A stretch of 64,000 nucleotides of DNA from Arthrobacter sp. 9V (lineage in GTDB: Bacteria; Actinomycetota; Actinomycetes; Actinomycetales; Micrococcaceae), in NCBI RefSeq assembly GCF_902506065.1, contig NZ_LR732912.1, positions 528,529-592,528 of the forward strand. The letters are read 5' to 3'. Below, one piece after another: positions 33,482-41,857 of the stretch. Both the position numbers and the translations under genes were made by a program. The notes beneath the pieces are model-generated. The model was not told where the DNA came from. It did not search any database and saw only the letters and a program-made list of their open reading frames with translations. Numbering within the stretch: position 1 is the stretch's first letter; each line of letters starts with the position of its first letter.

Positions 33482-35242
33482 ATGTCCGCACTTGGACACC
33501 GCCCGAAAGACATGAAGTTTATGACTACTTTTGCTGCCCTTGGCACGCCCAAGCCCATTGCTGAATCCCTCGCCGCAGATGGCATCGAAGAGGCATTCCC
33601 CATCCAGGTCAAGACTCTCCCGGATACGCTCGCAGGCCGCGACGTCCTGGGCCGTGGCCGCACCGGTTCCGGTAAGACCATCGCTTTCGCCATCCCGCTC
33701 GTGGCCCGCCTGGCCGAGCGCGAAGCAAAGCACTTCCGCAAGCCCGGCCGCCCCATGGGCCTCGTTCTTGCACCCACACGTGAACTGGCAACCCAGATCA
33801 ACGCCACCATCGAGCCGCTGGCCAAGGCCATGGGCTTGAACACCACGGTCATCTACGGCGGCATCTCCCAGGCCCGCCAGGAAAAGGCACTCCGCGCCGG
33901 CGTCGATATTGTCATCGCCTGCCCGGGCCGCCTCGAGGACCTGATCCGCCAGCGCATCCTGTCGCTCGAAGCCGTTGAGGTCACCGTGCTGGACGAGGCC
34001 GATCACATGGCTGACCTCGGCTTCCTCCCGGTTGTCAAGAAGCTCATGGACATGACCCCCACCCAGGGTCAGCGTCTGCTTTTCTCCGCAACGTTGGACA
34101 ACGGTGTTGACAAGCTGGTCAACCGTTACCTGTCCAACCCGCTGACGCACTCCGTGGACGATCCCCAGGCCGCTGTCACCACCATGGAACACCACGTCCT
34201 GGTGGTCAACGACCAGACCGTCAAGAAGCAGCTCATTGTTGAACTGGCCTCCGGCGCCGGCCGCCGCGTCCTCTTCATGCGGACCAAGCACCACGCCCGC
34301 AAGCTTGCCAAGACCCTCACGGACGCCGGCATCCCCGCTGTCGATCTCCACGGCAACCTGTCGCAGAACGCCCGCGACCGCAACCTTGCCGAGTTCTCCA
34401 ACGGTGACGTCCGCGTCCTGGTGGCCACCGACGTCGCAGCCCGCGGCGTGCACGTTGACGACGTCGAACTCGTCATCCACGTGGACCCGCCCACAGAGCA
34501 CAAGGCTTACCTGCACCGCTCAGGCCGCACCGCCCGCGCAGGTTCGGATGGCACCGTAGTTACTCTGACGCTCCCGGAGCAGCAGAGCGACGTCAAGAAG
34601 CTCATGAAGGCTGCCGGCGTTGATGTTTCGTTTGAACGTGTTACGGCCAACTCCCCGCTGGTGACAAAGCTCGTGGGCGACATCGCTGACAAGGTCGATC
34701 CCCGCACCCGTGCGGCCCTCCTCGCTGCGAAAACCCAGCAGGGTGGCGGCACGTCTACCGGCGCCAACGCCCAGCGCAAGCGCGCACGCCGTTCCACGCA
34801 GGCTGCTCCCACCGCTGGTGGCCGTGGTGGTCGCAATGGTCGCGGCAAGGTTGGGGCTGAGCCGGTTCGTACGGACACCAACCGTGCGGATCGCCGCGCA
34901 GCAATGAACGACGACGTCGCCCGCAGCCCCCGTGGTCGCGGCAAGGCCGGCGCTACTCACCGCAATGACGTTCCCGGCTCGCAGGGCCAGAGCGGCCGCA
35001 GTGGGCGTCCGGCTACCGGCCAGCGCTCGGCTTCGGCTCCCCGCACGGCATCCACCACGAGCACCCGCACCGGTGGAAACAAGGCCGTCTGGTCTTCCGC
35101 AACAGGTGCAACGTCCGGCGGATCCTACGGTTCAGGTGCCTCAGGCAACTCGGGCCGTGGTGGCTCCGGTGCAGGTCGTCCGGCACGCAGCGGCCCGCGT
35201 CGTGCATCGGCTCCGGCTTCGAACGAACGTCGCGGCCGCTAA
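33482..35242 (+). CDS. DEAD/DEAH box RNA helicase
   Basis: ATP-dependent RNA helicase, 586 aa from ATG 33482 (ATG 33512 and 33521 are in frame and closer to the conserved start; none has a clearly superior ribosome-binding site). Motifs: Q-motif FPIQVKTLP, I GRTGSGKT, Ia APTRELA, II DEAD, III SAT, V ATDVAARGVHVDDVELVIH, VI HRSGRTARAG. The C-terminal 150 residues are a basic, Gly/Arg/Ser-rich low-complexity tail (RGGRNGRG, SGRGGSGAGRP) that probably binds RNA and supports condensate or ribosome association. Likely roles: ribosome assembly, RNA decay, cold growth. Confidence 0.92.
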   Translation: MSALGHRPKDMKFMTTFAALGTPKPIAESLAADGIEEAFPIQVKTLPDTLAGRDVLGRGRTGSGKTIAFAIPLVARLAEREAKHFRKPGRPMGLVLAPTRELATQINATIEPLAKAMGLNTTVIYGGISQARQEKALRAGVDIVIACPGRLEDLIRQRILSLEAVEVTVLDEADHMADLGFLPVVKKLMDMTPTQGQRLLFSATLDNGVDKLVNRYLSNPLTHSVDDPQAAVTTMEHHVLVVNDQTVKKQLIVELASGAGRRVLFMRTKHHARKLAKTLTDAGIPAVDLHGNLSQNARDRNLAEFSNGDVRVLVATDVAARGVHVDDVELVIHVDPPTEHKAYLHRSGRTARAGSDGTVVTLTLPEQQSDVKKLMKAAGVDVSFERVTANSPLVTKLVGDIADKVDPRTRAALLAAKTQQGGGTSTGANAQRKRARRSTQAAPTAGGRGGRNGRGKVGAEPVRTDTNRADRRAAMNDDVARSPRGRGKAGATHRNDVPGSQGQSGRSGRPATGQRSASAPRTASTTSTRTGGNKAVWSSATGATSGGSYGSGASGNSGRGGSGAGRPARSGPRRASAPASNERRGR

Positions 35243-35250
35243 CCCCCCGC

Positions 35251-35310
35251 GTTGTGAGGCCGGCTTTGCGCCCCATTCTTTGGGTTTGGAACGCAGAGCG
35301 GGCCCCGCAA
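35251..35310. repeat. Palindromic REP-like repeat, copy C1
   Basis: Left arm 35251-35270, right arm 35292-35310. Loop reads CCCCATTCTTTGGGTTTGGAA. First of a tandem pair between the convergent helicase and MBL genes. Confidence 0.72.
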
Positions 35311-35323
35311 GTTTGAGTCTCGC

Positions 35324-35383
35324 GTTGTGAGGCCCGCTTTGCGCCCCATTCCTTGGGTTTGGAACGCAGAGTGGGCCCCGCAA
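35324..35383. repeat. Palindromic REP-like repeat, copy C2
   Basis: Left arm 35324-35343, right arm 35365-35383. Nearly identical to copy C1 including the loop (one T/C change), so a recent tandem duplication. It ends one base before the MBL stop codon and probably works as a terminator for both genes. Confidence 0.72.
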
Positions 35384-36034
35384 TCACCAGCCTCGGGCGC
35401 GCCACTCCTCAAGATGTGGGCGTTCGGCACCAAGGGTGGTGGGCAGTCCATGGCCAGGGTGAACCAGGGTTTCGTCCGGATAAGCGTCGAACAGCCGCTC
35501 CTGCACGTCGTTCAACAGAGAAGTGAAACGTGAAGGATCGTTCTGTGTGTTGCCGACGCCGCCCGGAAACAACGAGTCTCCACTGAAAATGTGGGCTGGC
35601 CCGACAGCATCCTGGTACACGAAAGCGATCGAGCCCGGGGTGTGTCCGCGCAGGTGGACCGCCGTAACCTCGAAGCCATCGAACCGCTCAACGTCGCCGT
35701 GTCCAAGCCGGACATCCACTGGAACCGGCAACGCATCGGCGTCGTCCGCTCCCGCTGAGGTGCTTGCGCCGGTGATTTCCACCAGCTCAGCCAGGGCCCG
35801 GACGTGGTCCCAGTGCTGATGGGTGGTGGCGATCCTGGCCAACTTGGTGGGCGCCGTCGAATCGCCGGCCGCGTCCTCGAGAAGTTGCTGAATGGCCGGA
35901 AGGTCGTCAGCGGCGTCGATCAACAACTGCGTACCTGTTGACTTCGAAGTCAACACGTACACATTGTTGTTCATCTCGCTGACCGAAATGCTTCGGATAG
36001 TAATCTCACGCAGTGAGTGAATAAGCGAATCCAT
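35384..36034 (-). CDS. MBL fold metallo-hydrolase (glyoxalase II-like)
   Basis: 216-aa binuclear zinc hydrolase of the metallo-beta-lactamase fold. Metal motif TTHQHWDH (about residues 70-77), then LRGHTPGSIAFVY, FSGDSLFPGGVGNT and the last His in LVHPGHG. The small size fits hydroxyacylglutathione hydrolase-like or mycothiol-related thioesterases; substrate not determinable. Six bp downstream of the aldo/keto reductase stop on the same strand is the MBL start, so the two are probably cotranscribed. Confidence 0.84.
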   Translation of the reverse strand: MDSLIHSLREITIRSISVSEMNNNVYVLTSKSTGTQLLIDAADDLPAIQQLLEDAAGDSTAPTKLARIATTHQHWDHVRALAELVEITGASTSAGADDADALPVPVDVRLGHGDVERFDGFEVTAVHLRGHTPGSIAFVYQDAVGPAHIFSGDSLFPGGVGNTQNDPSRFTSLLNDVQERLFDAYPDETLVHPGHGLPTTLGAERPHLEEWRARGW

Positions 36035-36039
36035 GCGAA

Positions 36040-37044
36040 TCAGCCTACGTTGTTGGCTTCGCGGCCCTGCGAGACCCAGTTAGGGTCTGCGGAACGTGAA
36101 CCCACGACGGCGGCCGCAGCTTGGTTGAGCTTCTCAAGCTGCGCTGTTCCCAGTTGCAGGGACAGCGCCCCAAGGTTCTCGTCGATCCTGTGCGTTTTAC
36201 GCGTGCCGGGGATGGGAACCACAGAAATCCCAAGGCGCTGACCTTGGGTAAACAGCCAAGCCAGGGCTACCTGGGCCGGAGTTGCATCCAGCTCACTGGC
36301 TACCTCGCGGACCGCGGCTACCACGGCCTGGTTTGCATCAAGTGCCTCGTCTCCAAAACGGGGGATCTTGTGGCGGAAGTCATTTTCCCCGAGATCGCCC
36401 GCGCTAACGGTTCCCGTAAGGAAGCCACGGCCCAGCGGCGAGTAAGGCACAAACCCTACGCCAAGTTCCTTGGCTGCAGGCACGACGTTGAGTTCAACAT
36501 CCCTGCTCCAGATTGACCATTCACTCTGGACCGCGGCAATGGGATGAACAGCGCTGGCCTGCGTGAGCTCCTCGGCTGTCACTTCAGATAATCCGAGGTG
36601 CCGGACCTTGCCCTCTCGGACCAGCTCCGCCATGGCCTCCACGGTTTCCACTATCGGAACGCGGAGGTCACGGCGGTGCATGTAGTAGAGGTCAATCACA
36701 TCAGTGTCCAGGCGGCGGAGGCTCGCTTCCACCGCATGCCTGATGTAGGGCGCATCCCCGCGGACTCCCGTGTACCCGTCCGCGGGGTTGCCCTCAATTC
36801 CAAACTTTGTGGCCACTTGGATCTCGTCGCGCCGCTCCTTGAGCAGCCTGCCCACCAGTTCCTCGTTGCTCCCCGCGCCGTAAACATCCGCGGTATCGAT
36901 GAACGTGATTCCCGCATCCGCCGCATGCCTAAGGGTTTTCAGGCCTTCCTCAGGATCGATTCCGCCATAAACCGGCGTGAGGGCCATTCCGCCGAAGCCG
37001 AGGGGGCTAACCTCAAGGCCGTCGCCGAGCTGAACTGCAGTCAT
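36040..37044 (-). CDS. Aldo/keto reductase
   Basis: NADPH-dependent carbonyl reductase, 334 aa. TIM-barrel family motifs: LGFGGMALTPVYG, DTADVYGAGSNEELVG (catalytic Asp and Tyr), VATKFG (Lys), YYMHRRD (His), and the coenzyme site PIPGTRKTHRIDENLGAL. ATG 37044 with GGAGA five nt upstream is preferred; the longer upstream frame only reads through repeat DNA. Probably heads an operon with the MBL hydrolase, suggesting aldehyde detoxification. Confidence 0.9.
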   Translation of the reverse strand: MTAVQLGDGLEVSPLGFGGMALTPVYGGIDPEEGLKTLRHAADAGITFIDTADVYGAGSNEELVGRLLKERRDEIQVATKFGIEGNPADGYTGVRGDAPYIRHAVEASLRRLDTDVIDLYYMHRRDLRVPIVETVEAMAELVREGKVRHLGLSEVTAEELTQASAVHPIAAVQSEWSIWSRDVELNVVPAAKELGVGFVPYSPLGRGFLTGTVSAGDLGENDFRHKIPRFGDEALDANQAVVAAVREVASELDATPAQVALAWLFTQGQRLGISVVPIPGTRKTHRIDENLGALSLQLGTAQLEKLNQAAAAVVGSRSADPNWVSQGREANNVG

Positions 37045-37161
37045 GAACTTCTCCAATGCGCGTTTGGGTGCTCTTGAAGGGTGAACCCGGAGGTTTACGT
37101 GGGTATTCCTGCTGTGTAGCCCGGGGCTGTGGCGGCTGGGCTGTGGCCGGCTCGATTCGGG

Positions 37162-37216
37162 GGTTCCCTGCCAGGAGTGCCGGGCGCACGGCGTTGTTCG
37201 CAGGGAACCATCGAAA
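37162..37216. repeat. Dispersed repeat copy 2 with 10-bp inverted repeat
   Basis: 37177-37216 matches 5111-5150 at 37 of 40 bases. Here the right part forms GGTTCCCTGC (37162-37171) with GCAGGGAACC (37200-37209), a perfect 10-bp stem around a 28-nt loop. Confidence 0.6.
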
Positions 37217-37329
37217 CGGAGTGGGCTCGCGAGGCCGGAGCGGGCTTCGGGGGAAGGAGGAGGCTTGCGGGGCGCGGGTTGTGCCCGAGCGGGCTCTGGC
37301 CCGAATCGGAGTGGGCTCGCGAGGCCGGA
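37217..37329. repeat. Direct repeat in intergenic region
   Basis: A 23-bp sequence starting CGGAGTGGGCTCGCGAGG occurs at 37217-37239 and at 37307-37329, 90 bp apart. The 370-bp gap between the reductase and the SMR operon (37045-37413) holds this, the dispersed repeat copy and no credible gene. Confidence 0.6.
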
Positions 37330-37413
37330 AGGGGCGTCAGAGCAACCGCGGCAGTGTGGCTGGTGCGGCAAGCTCTACCGAAGGACCCGGCGGGACGGAC
37401 CCAGGGGTCTTCG

Positions 37414-37797
37414 CTACTCGGCCTTGGCTACAGGTTTCTCAGTGGGCAGGGCCTTCAATCCGGCAGCGCAGCCCACGATTCCCGCGATGAACAGCAGCTT
37501 CAACGGACTCGCGGATTCCACGCCCGTAATCATGGCCCAACCCACGGTCAGCGCAGCTCCAATGCCAACCCATACCGCGTATGCGGTGCCGAGGGGAATT
37601 CGTTTCACTGCGATACCTAGTCCGAGCATGCTCAGGACAGCTGTGATGGCGAAAACCACGGTAGGCGCGAGTTGTGTGAAACCGTTGGACAGACCCAAGG
37701 CCGTAGCCCATACAGCTTCGAGCAACGCTGAACCTAAAAGGATGATCCAGAAGATTCCGTTGCCTGTGTTCTTGATCTTTGCGGTGTTCTCAGTCAT
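37414..37797 (-). CDS. SMR family transporter, second subunit of pair
   Basis: Small multidrug-resistance protein, 127 aa, four helices (FWIILLGSALLEAVWATALGLS with the essential Glu, TVVFAITAVLSMLGLGIAV, GTAYAVWVGIGAALTVGWAMI, LLFIAGIVGCAAGLKAL). Longer hydrophilic termini than its partner. ATG 37797 is used. Two nt downstream of the first SMR gene; paired SMR genes form heterodimers. The guanidine-III riboswitch upstream indicates guanidinium export (Gdx-type). Confidence 0.88.
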   Translation of the reverse strand: MTENTAKIKNTGNGIFWIILLGSALLEAVWATALGLSNGFTQLAPTVVFAITAVLSMLGLGIAVKRIPLGTAYAVWVGIGAALTVGWAMITGVESASPLKLLFIAGIVGCAAGLKALPTEKPVAKAE

Positions 37798-37799
37798 GG

Positions 37800-38114
37800 C
37801 TATGCCACCACCTTCAGGCCAACTACGCATGCGCCAATGCCCGCAAGCAAAAGCAGCCTGGCCGTCGTCGCGCGTTCAACTTTGGTGACCATGGCGTAAG
37901 TGGCCGTGAGAACCACGCCGACGCCAACCCACACTGCATAAGCCGTGCCGGTAGGGATGGATTGCATGGCGATGGCGAGGCCGGCCATGCTGGCAACAAC
38001 AGATACCAGGAACACCACGGTGGGAACTGGTTTACGGAAGCCCTTGGAACGGTGCAGAGCTGCAGCCCATACGGCTTCGAGTGCTCCGGAGAAAATAAGA
38101 ATTATCCACGACAT
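37800..38114 (-). CDS. SMR family transporter, first subunit of pair (Gdx/SugE-like)
   Basis: 104-aa four-helix SMR protein: MSWIILIFSGALEAVWAAAL carries the key Glu, and GTAYAVWVGVGVVLTATYAM is the conserved third helix. AGGA lies 7 nt upstream of the ATG, directly after the riboswitch, so translation initiation is probably the step controlled. With the downstream SMR gene it should form a heterodimeric guanidinium/H+ antiporter. Confidence 0.9.
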   Translation of the reverse strand: MSWIILIFSGALEAVWAAALHRSKGFRKPVPTVVFLVSVVASMAGLAIAMQSIPTGTAYAVWVGVGVVLTATYAMVTKVERATTARLLLLAGIGACVVGLKVVA

Positions 38115-38126
38115 GACGTTTTCCTT

Positions 38127-38169
38127 TGGCCAGTCTTGTCGCGTACCGGGTACTGAACCGTCGTCCGGA
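38127..38169 (-). promoter_or_regulatory. Guanidine-III (ykkC-III) riboswitch
   Basis: On the minus strand the sequence begins CCGGACGA, then GTACCCGGT, then CGACAAGACTGG, the conserved blocks of the ykkC-III class. Pairing checks: CCGG with CCGG for P1, and GG-T-TCAGT with ACTGGCC for the pseudoknot (one bulge, one G-U). It ends next to the AAAGGA ribosome-binding site of the SMR pair. Confidence 0.85.
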
Positions 38170-38247
38170 GGTTCCGGAGCGGAACCTTCATTTCAGGCTA
38201 GCAACTCCGTTGCGGGGTGGCCACCTCTGGTGGTTAAAGTCACCAGC

Positions 38248-38877
38248 TCAGGCGTGAGCAGGCTCTACATGGTCGATGGAGATCACCGCGATGAAGCCGC
38301 GGCCGGAGATCTCAGGACTGCGTGTATCCGAGCCCACCACGGCGTCATAGCGGGACAACTCGATCGGTGCCTCGGCGCTGGGTGCTGCGTCGTCGCCGTC
38401 GGCCTCTTCCTCCACGGGCGCCCCGGGCGCAACAGTTGCCTTACCCTCAAGCAGCACGGCCAGTTGGCCTTCGAAAACCGGATGGGCGCGCTTCTTGGAG
38501 ATCTCCACAATGGAGGTGTAGCCCTTGAAAGCACCTGCGCGGGCGATGACGTTCAGATCCCGGATGTCGCCAGTGGGAAGAGCTGCCGACGAATCGGCCT
38601 CCCCCGAGAAACGGAACGGGCGGTATTTCTCCAGGGGGTGTTCCGCGCCGTCCACGCTGAGAAGCAGCAATTCGCCGTCGATGATGGTGATGACCCGCTC
38701 CATGCCCGGAAACACGGAAAACTGGCCAGCTTTTGAAACGTCTGCGATGCTGACGCGCCAATCCCATGCACCGTCCTGCGCAGAGGCGGCTTTCGGATGA
38801 CTGGCGAGTTCGCGCGTCACCCCACCCCCGTTACGCCACGGTTCGGGACGGACGTCGGCAAAGCGGATAATCTCCAT
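38248..38877 (-). CDS. HutD/Ves family protein
   Basis: Cupin-like protein of 209 aa. The conserved N-terminal block is clear: FADVRPEPWRNGGGVTRELA, DWRVSIADVSKAGQFSVFPGMERVITIIDGE, and RFSGE. Known HutD proteins occur with histidine-utilisation genes but have an uncertain, possibly feedback, role; no hut gene is near here. Residues about 150-175 hold an acidic insert (EEEADGDDAAPSAEAP). Start ATG 38877. Confidence 0.85.
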   Translation of the reverse strand: MEIIRFADVRPEPWRNGGGVTRELASHPKAASAQDGAWDWRVSIADVSKAGQFSVFPGMERVITIIDGELLLLSVDGAEHPLEKYRPFRFSGEADSSAALPTGDIRDLNVIARAGAFKGYTSIVEISKKRAHPVFEGQLAVLLEGKATVAPGAPVEEEADGDDAAPSAEAPIELSRYDAVVGSDTRSPEISGRGFIAVISIDHVEPAHA

Positions 38878-38974
38878 TCGACCAGCCTAGTGGTGGACGC
38901 GGCTTCTACGTTGGCATTGCGGCTTGCTAACGTCATATGTGGAAAACGTTGTGACTACGGCTGGAGGCGCGGGA

Positions 38975-39571
38975 ATGTTCGTCAAAGTGTGCGGCTTGAG
39001 CACGCCCGAATCCGTGCGTGCAGCGGTGGACGCCGGTGCGGACGCCGTTGGTTTTGTGCTCACCGCCAGCCCGCGTGAGGTCAGCCCGGACCAGGCACGC
39101 ATCCTGCTGCCGCTGGTGCCCGAGGGGGTGCGCGCGGTGGGTGTTTTTCGGCATGAGGCCGCAACAGACGCAGTGGCTACGGCACGCGCAGCCGGTCTTG
39201 AATGGGTGCAGTTGCACGGTCACCGGACAGCCGAGGACGTTACTACAGTGCACGACGCCGGTATGCGTCTTATCCGGGCCGTCACCATGGGAGCCTCGGA
39301 GGACGAGTTCGCTGATCTGGGCGAGGACGTTTTCCTGATCGACGCTGCGGTGCCCGGGTCAGGGGAGTCCTGGGACTACGCTTCCGTGCGCGCCAAAGGA
39401 CTTGATGGGCGTCAGTGGCTTCTTGCCGGAGGGCTCGAATCCGGCAATGTGGCTTTCGCTGCAGCTGCGGCCGGCGCATGGGGAGTGGACGTGTCCTCCG
39501 GCGTCGAGGCATCCCGCGGAGTGAAGGACCTGGCCAAGATCCGCGCTTTCGTCGAGGCTGTCAAGGCTTGA
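38975..39571 (+). CDS. trpF: Phosphoribosylanthranilate isomerase
   Basis: Third step enzyme of tryptophan synthesis (PRA to CdRP). 198-aa TIM barrel with KVCGLSTPESV (catalytic Cys), GFVLTASPREVS, LQLHG-type VQLHGH, FLIDAAVPGSGESWDY (catalytic Asp) and the phosphate site LAGGLESGNV / VDVSSGVEASRGVKD. ATG 38975 has GGAGG seven nt upstream. No other trp gene is adjacent, so it is a stand-alone copy; because PriA does this step in many actinobacteria, it may be an additional or sole TrpF. Divergent from hutD-like gene. Confidence 0.87.
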   Translation: MFVKVCGLSTPESVRAAVDAGADAVGFVLTASPREVSPDQARILLPLVPEGVRAVGVFRHEAATDAVATARAAGLEWVQLHGHRTAEDVTTVHDAGMRLIRAVTMGASEDEFADLGEDVFLIDAAVPGSGESWDYASVRAKGLDGRQWLLAGGLESGNVAFAAAAAGAWGVDVSSGVEASRGVKDLAKIRAFVEAVKA

Positions 39572-39723
39572 TTCGCTGATCGGGCCGGTGGAAGTGGAAG
39601 CTCTCCGGGCGCAGATCGATGACCGGTGACGGCCGGCGCAGCACGAAGAGAAGCTGGAAGTCAGGGAAGATTCAGGGCAGACCCCTAGGCTTTTTGTCGG
39701 TCCGGCGGGGGAGAATGAGGACT

Positions 39724-40125
39724 ATGAAAACGCTCCTTAACGTCATCTGGCTTGTCTTCGGCGGGTTCTGGCTTGCCCTGGGTTACTTCGCGGCGGGCAT
39801 TATTTGCTGCGTGCTCATCGTGACCATCCCGTGGGGCATCGCTTCCTTCCGGATCGGCGCCTACTGCCTGTGGCCCTTCGGTCAGATGGTGGTTGAGAAA
39901 CCGGGCGGTTCCGGGGTGTTTGCGCTCCTGGGCAACGTAATTTGGCTCTTGGTTGCAGGCATCTGGATTGCGATCGGGCATGTGGTCACGGCAGTTGCCA
40001 TGGCCATCACCATCATCGGTATTCCGCTGGCCATCGCCAACCTGAAGCTGATCCCGGTGTCACTGATGCCGCTCGGCAAGCAGATTGTGCCCACCAGCCA
40101 GCCGTTCGTCAGCACCTACCGCTAA
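39724..40125 (+). CDS. YccF domain-containing membrane protein
   Basis: 133-aa inner-membrane protein with two tandem YccF (DUF307) units, each with hydrophobic helices and the polar W/P-rich loop (NVIWLVFGGFWLALGYFAAG...IPWGIASFRIG; NVIWLLVAGIWIAIGHVVTA...IPLAIANLKL) and the terminal LMPLGKQIV. ATG 39724 is preferred; ATG 39715 adds three residues. The 3' end overlaps the convergent sialidase-like gene by 17 nt. Function unknown. Confidence 0.83.
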   Translation: MKTLLNVIWLVFGGFWLALGYFAAGIICCVLIVTIPWGIASFRIGAYCLWPFGQMVVEKPGGSGVFALLGNVIWLLVAGIWIAIGHVVTAVAMAITIIGIPLAIANLKLIPVSLMPLGKQIVPTSQPFVSTYR

Positions 40126-41809
40126 CACTGCGCCGCTGGAACTCAGCAACGGCACCGCTGCGCAGATCGAAACGAAACGTCCGCGCCAAGCGCACGGCAC
40201 CGCCGTCGGCCTCCACCGTGAACACGACGTCCAGGCTGTTCTGAGCGAGGTCCGTTTCAGTGATGGTGTAGGTCGGGGTGAAGTAGAGCGTGTGTTCACC
40301 GGGCAGAAGGTCGGTGGCCGGGAAGGCGTCCGCGTTGTTGTGCGGTCCCAGAAGTACGACGCCGGTGACCGGCTTGGTGCTGCAGTTGCGGACCCGTCCG
40401 GTAAAGGCGAGGATGTCCCCCGTTTTGTAGCCGGGGACAATGGGGCCGTAGTTGAGGTCCTGGGCTTCACGGGTTCCGAGGACTTGGTCCCCGGAGTAGC
40501 CCTGTCCGATTTCCTTCCACGTTTGGACGTCCCATTGGCCACCACTGGTGGAGGGGATCACATGGAAATCACCGGAATTCCGCCAGGCTGAGGGCCGGCC
40601 GGGCGTGATGGAACGCAGCTCCATGTGGAAGACCAAGCCAGCGGGTTCGGTGACGGCGAGGGCATCCGTCGAGGAAACGCGAGGTTGCCCCGTCAACTGC
40701 TCGGCGGGGATTGAAGCGAAAACGATCTCCCGGTACCCCTGCCGTTCATACAGCACTCCGATGTTCCCGTTCGGCAGCCTGGTCACCGTAGAGTACGACG
40801 AGCTTCCCCGGCACACCGTCAGTTTGGCCGGCCAGGTGGCGCCATTGTCCGTAGACATGCTGAGTACGGTGTTCCGGCGAAGATGCGGGTCGTGGTTGTT
40901 GCTGGCGAGCAGCCACGTGGCGGTTGTCGGAGAAGTGCAGGAAACAACTCCAGGTAGGCCGTCGAAGCGGGTCAATGAGCCGTTGTCACTGGGATCCGGC
41001 AAGTCGGCAACAGGGTCCAGCGGACTCCAGGAGCGCCCACCGTCTTCTGAAACGGACGCCAAACGGCAGGGAGTTGCGCGCGAATGCAGCAGGAGCCGGC
41101 CGTCTTCCAAGCACACCACTTTGTTCTCATTGGGCCCAACACCAGTGGGCCCCGGCCCTATCAAGCTACCCAAAGTCCAGGTATCCCCATGATCGTCACT
41201 GAAAGCTGACGCGGCCATAATGGTGCCGTCCACCAGCACCACGTACTGCTGCACCAAACGGCCTTTGAAGGGTCCGGCGTGGAGCTGGATTCCTTGACCG
41301 GCTGCGGCGAAAAGCCCTGTAATCCCAGGGTGGGCGAGCTTGAGCTGCGCGGTGAGACGACGGTGCTGCCAGGTGTCGCCGTCGTCGTCTGAATAGCTGA
41401 CGTCCGCGTGCTGCACGTCGTCGTCGGGCTCCATCCCGGTGACCGCTTCGAAGAAGCCAGCGTGGGTTCCGGCCGCATGAAACATGAAGATCCGGCCCGT
41501 CCGGGTGTCCACCAACAGGCTGGGATCTCCAAAACCTTGCAACCCGGAGCCCGTCCGGACAAGCTGTTGTGGCCCCCACGTCACGCCGTTGTTGTGACTC
41601 CGCCGGAGCAGGAGATCAATGGGGTTGGGGAGGTCGTCCAGATTTGGCCTGCCGTCGTAGGCGGCTAGTAGGGTGCCCCGCGTGCTGACTGCCAGGGCTG
41701 GGATTCGGTACTGCCGGTAGCCGCCGACGCCGCGCACTGCCAGGACGTGCTCGACGTCGGGCGAAGCCTCAGGATAATTCTCTGAAGCGGGAGGAAGGTA
41801 GGAGGTCAC
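40109..41809 (-). CDS. Sialidase/BNR-repeat family exo-glycosidase-like protein
   Basis: 566 aa. N-terminal arginine motif YRIPAL (about residue 34) and four Asp-boxes (SYSDDDGDTW, AFSDDHGDTW, SVSEDGGRSW, SMSTDNGATW) define a six-bladed sialidase fold; GFGDPSLLVD and RLPNGNIGVLYE are further family segments. After about residue 400 comes a beta-sandwich tail (DILAFTGRVRNCS, LLPGEHTLYFTPTYTITETDL) like the C-terminal domain of actinobacterial sialidases. No signal peptide: the N-terminus MTSYLPPASENYPEA is polar, so it may act on imported sialosides or be exported by another route. Confidence 0.84.
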   Translation of the reverse strand: MTSYLPPASENYPEASPDVEHVLAVRGVGGYRQYRIPALAVSTRGTLLAAYDGRPNLDDLPNPIDLLLRRSHNNGVTWGPQQLVRTGSGLQGFGDPSLLVDTRTGRIFMFHAAGTHAGFFEAVTGMEPDDDVQHADVSYSDDDGDTWQHRRLTAQLKLAHPGITGLFAAAGQGIQLHAGPFKGRLVQQYVVLVDGTIMAASAFSDDHGDTWTLGSLIGPGPTGVGPNENKVVCLEDGRLLLHSRATPCRLASVSEDGGRSWSPLDPVADLPDPSDNGSLTRFDGLPGVVSCTSPTTATWLLASNNHDPHLRRNTVLSMSTDNGATWPAKLTVCRGSSSYSTVTRLPNGNIGVLYERQGYREIVFASIPAEQLTGQPRVSSTDALAVTEPAGLVFHMELRSITPGRPSAWRNSGDFHVIPSTSGGQWDVQTWKEIGQGYSGDQVLGTREAQDLNYGPIVPGYKTGDILAFTGRVRNCSTKPVTGVVLLGPHNNADAFPATDLLPGEHTLYFTPTYTITETDLAQNSLDVVFTVEADGGAVRLARTFRFDLRSGAVAEFQRRSVSGRC

Positions 41810-41857
41810 ACCTCCTAGTCTAAGCGGTGTGCGGCACCGTTCCGCTGGCCGAACCCG

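Noticed and set aside
37045..37371. Extended aldo/keto reductase N-terminus
   Set aside because: The added residues only translate repeat DNA; ATG 37044 has GGAGA at the right distance.
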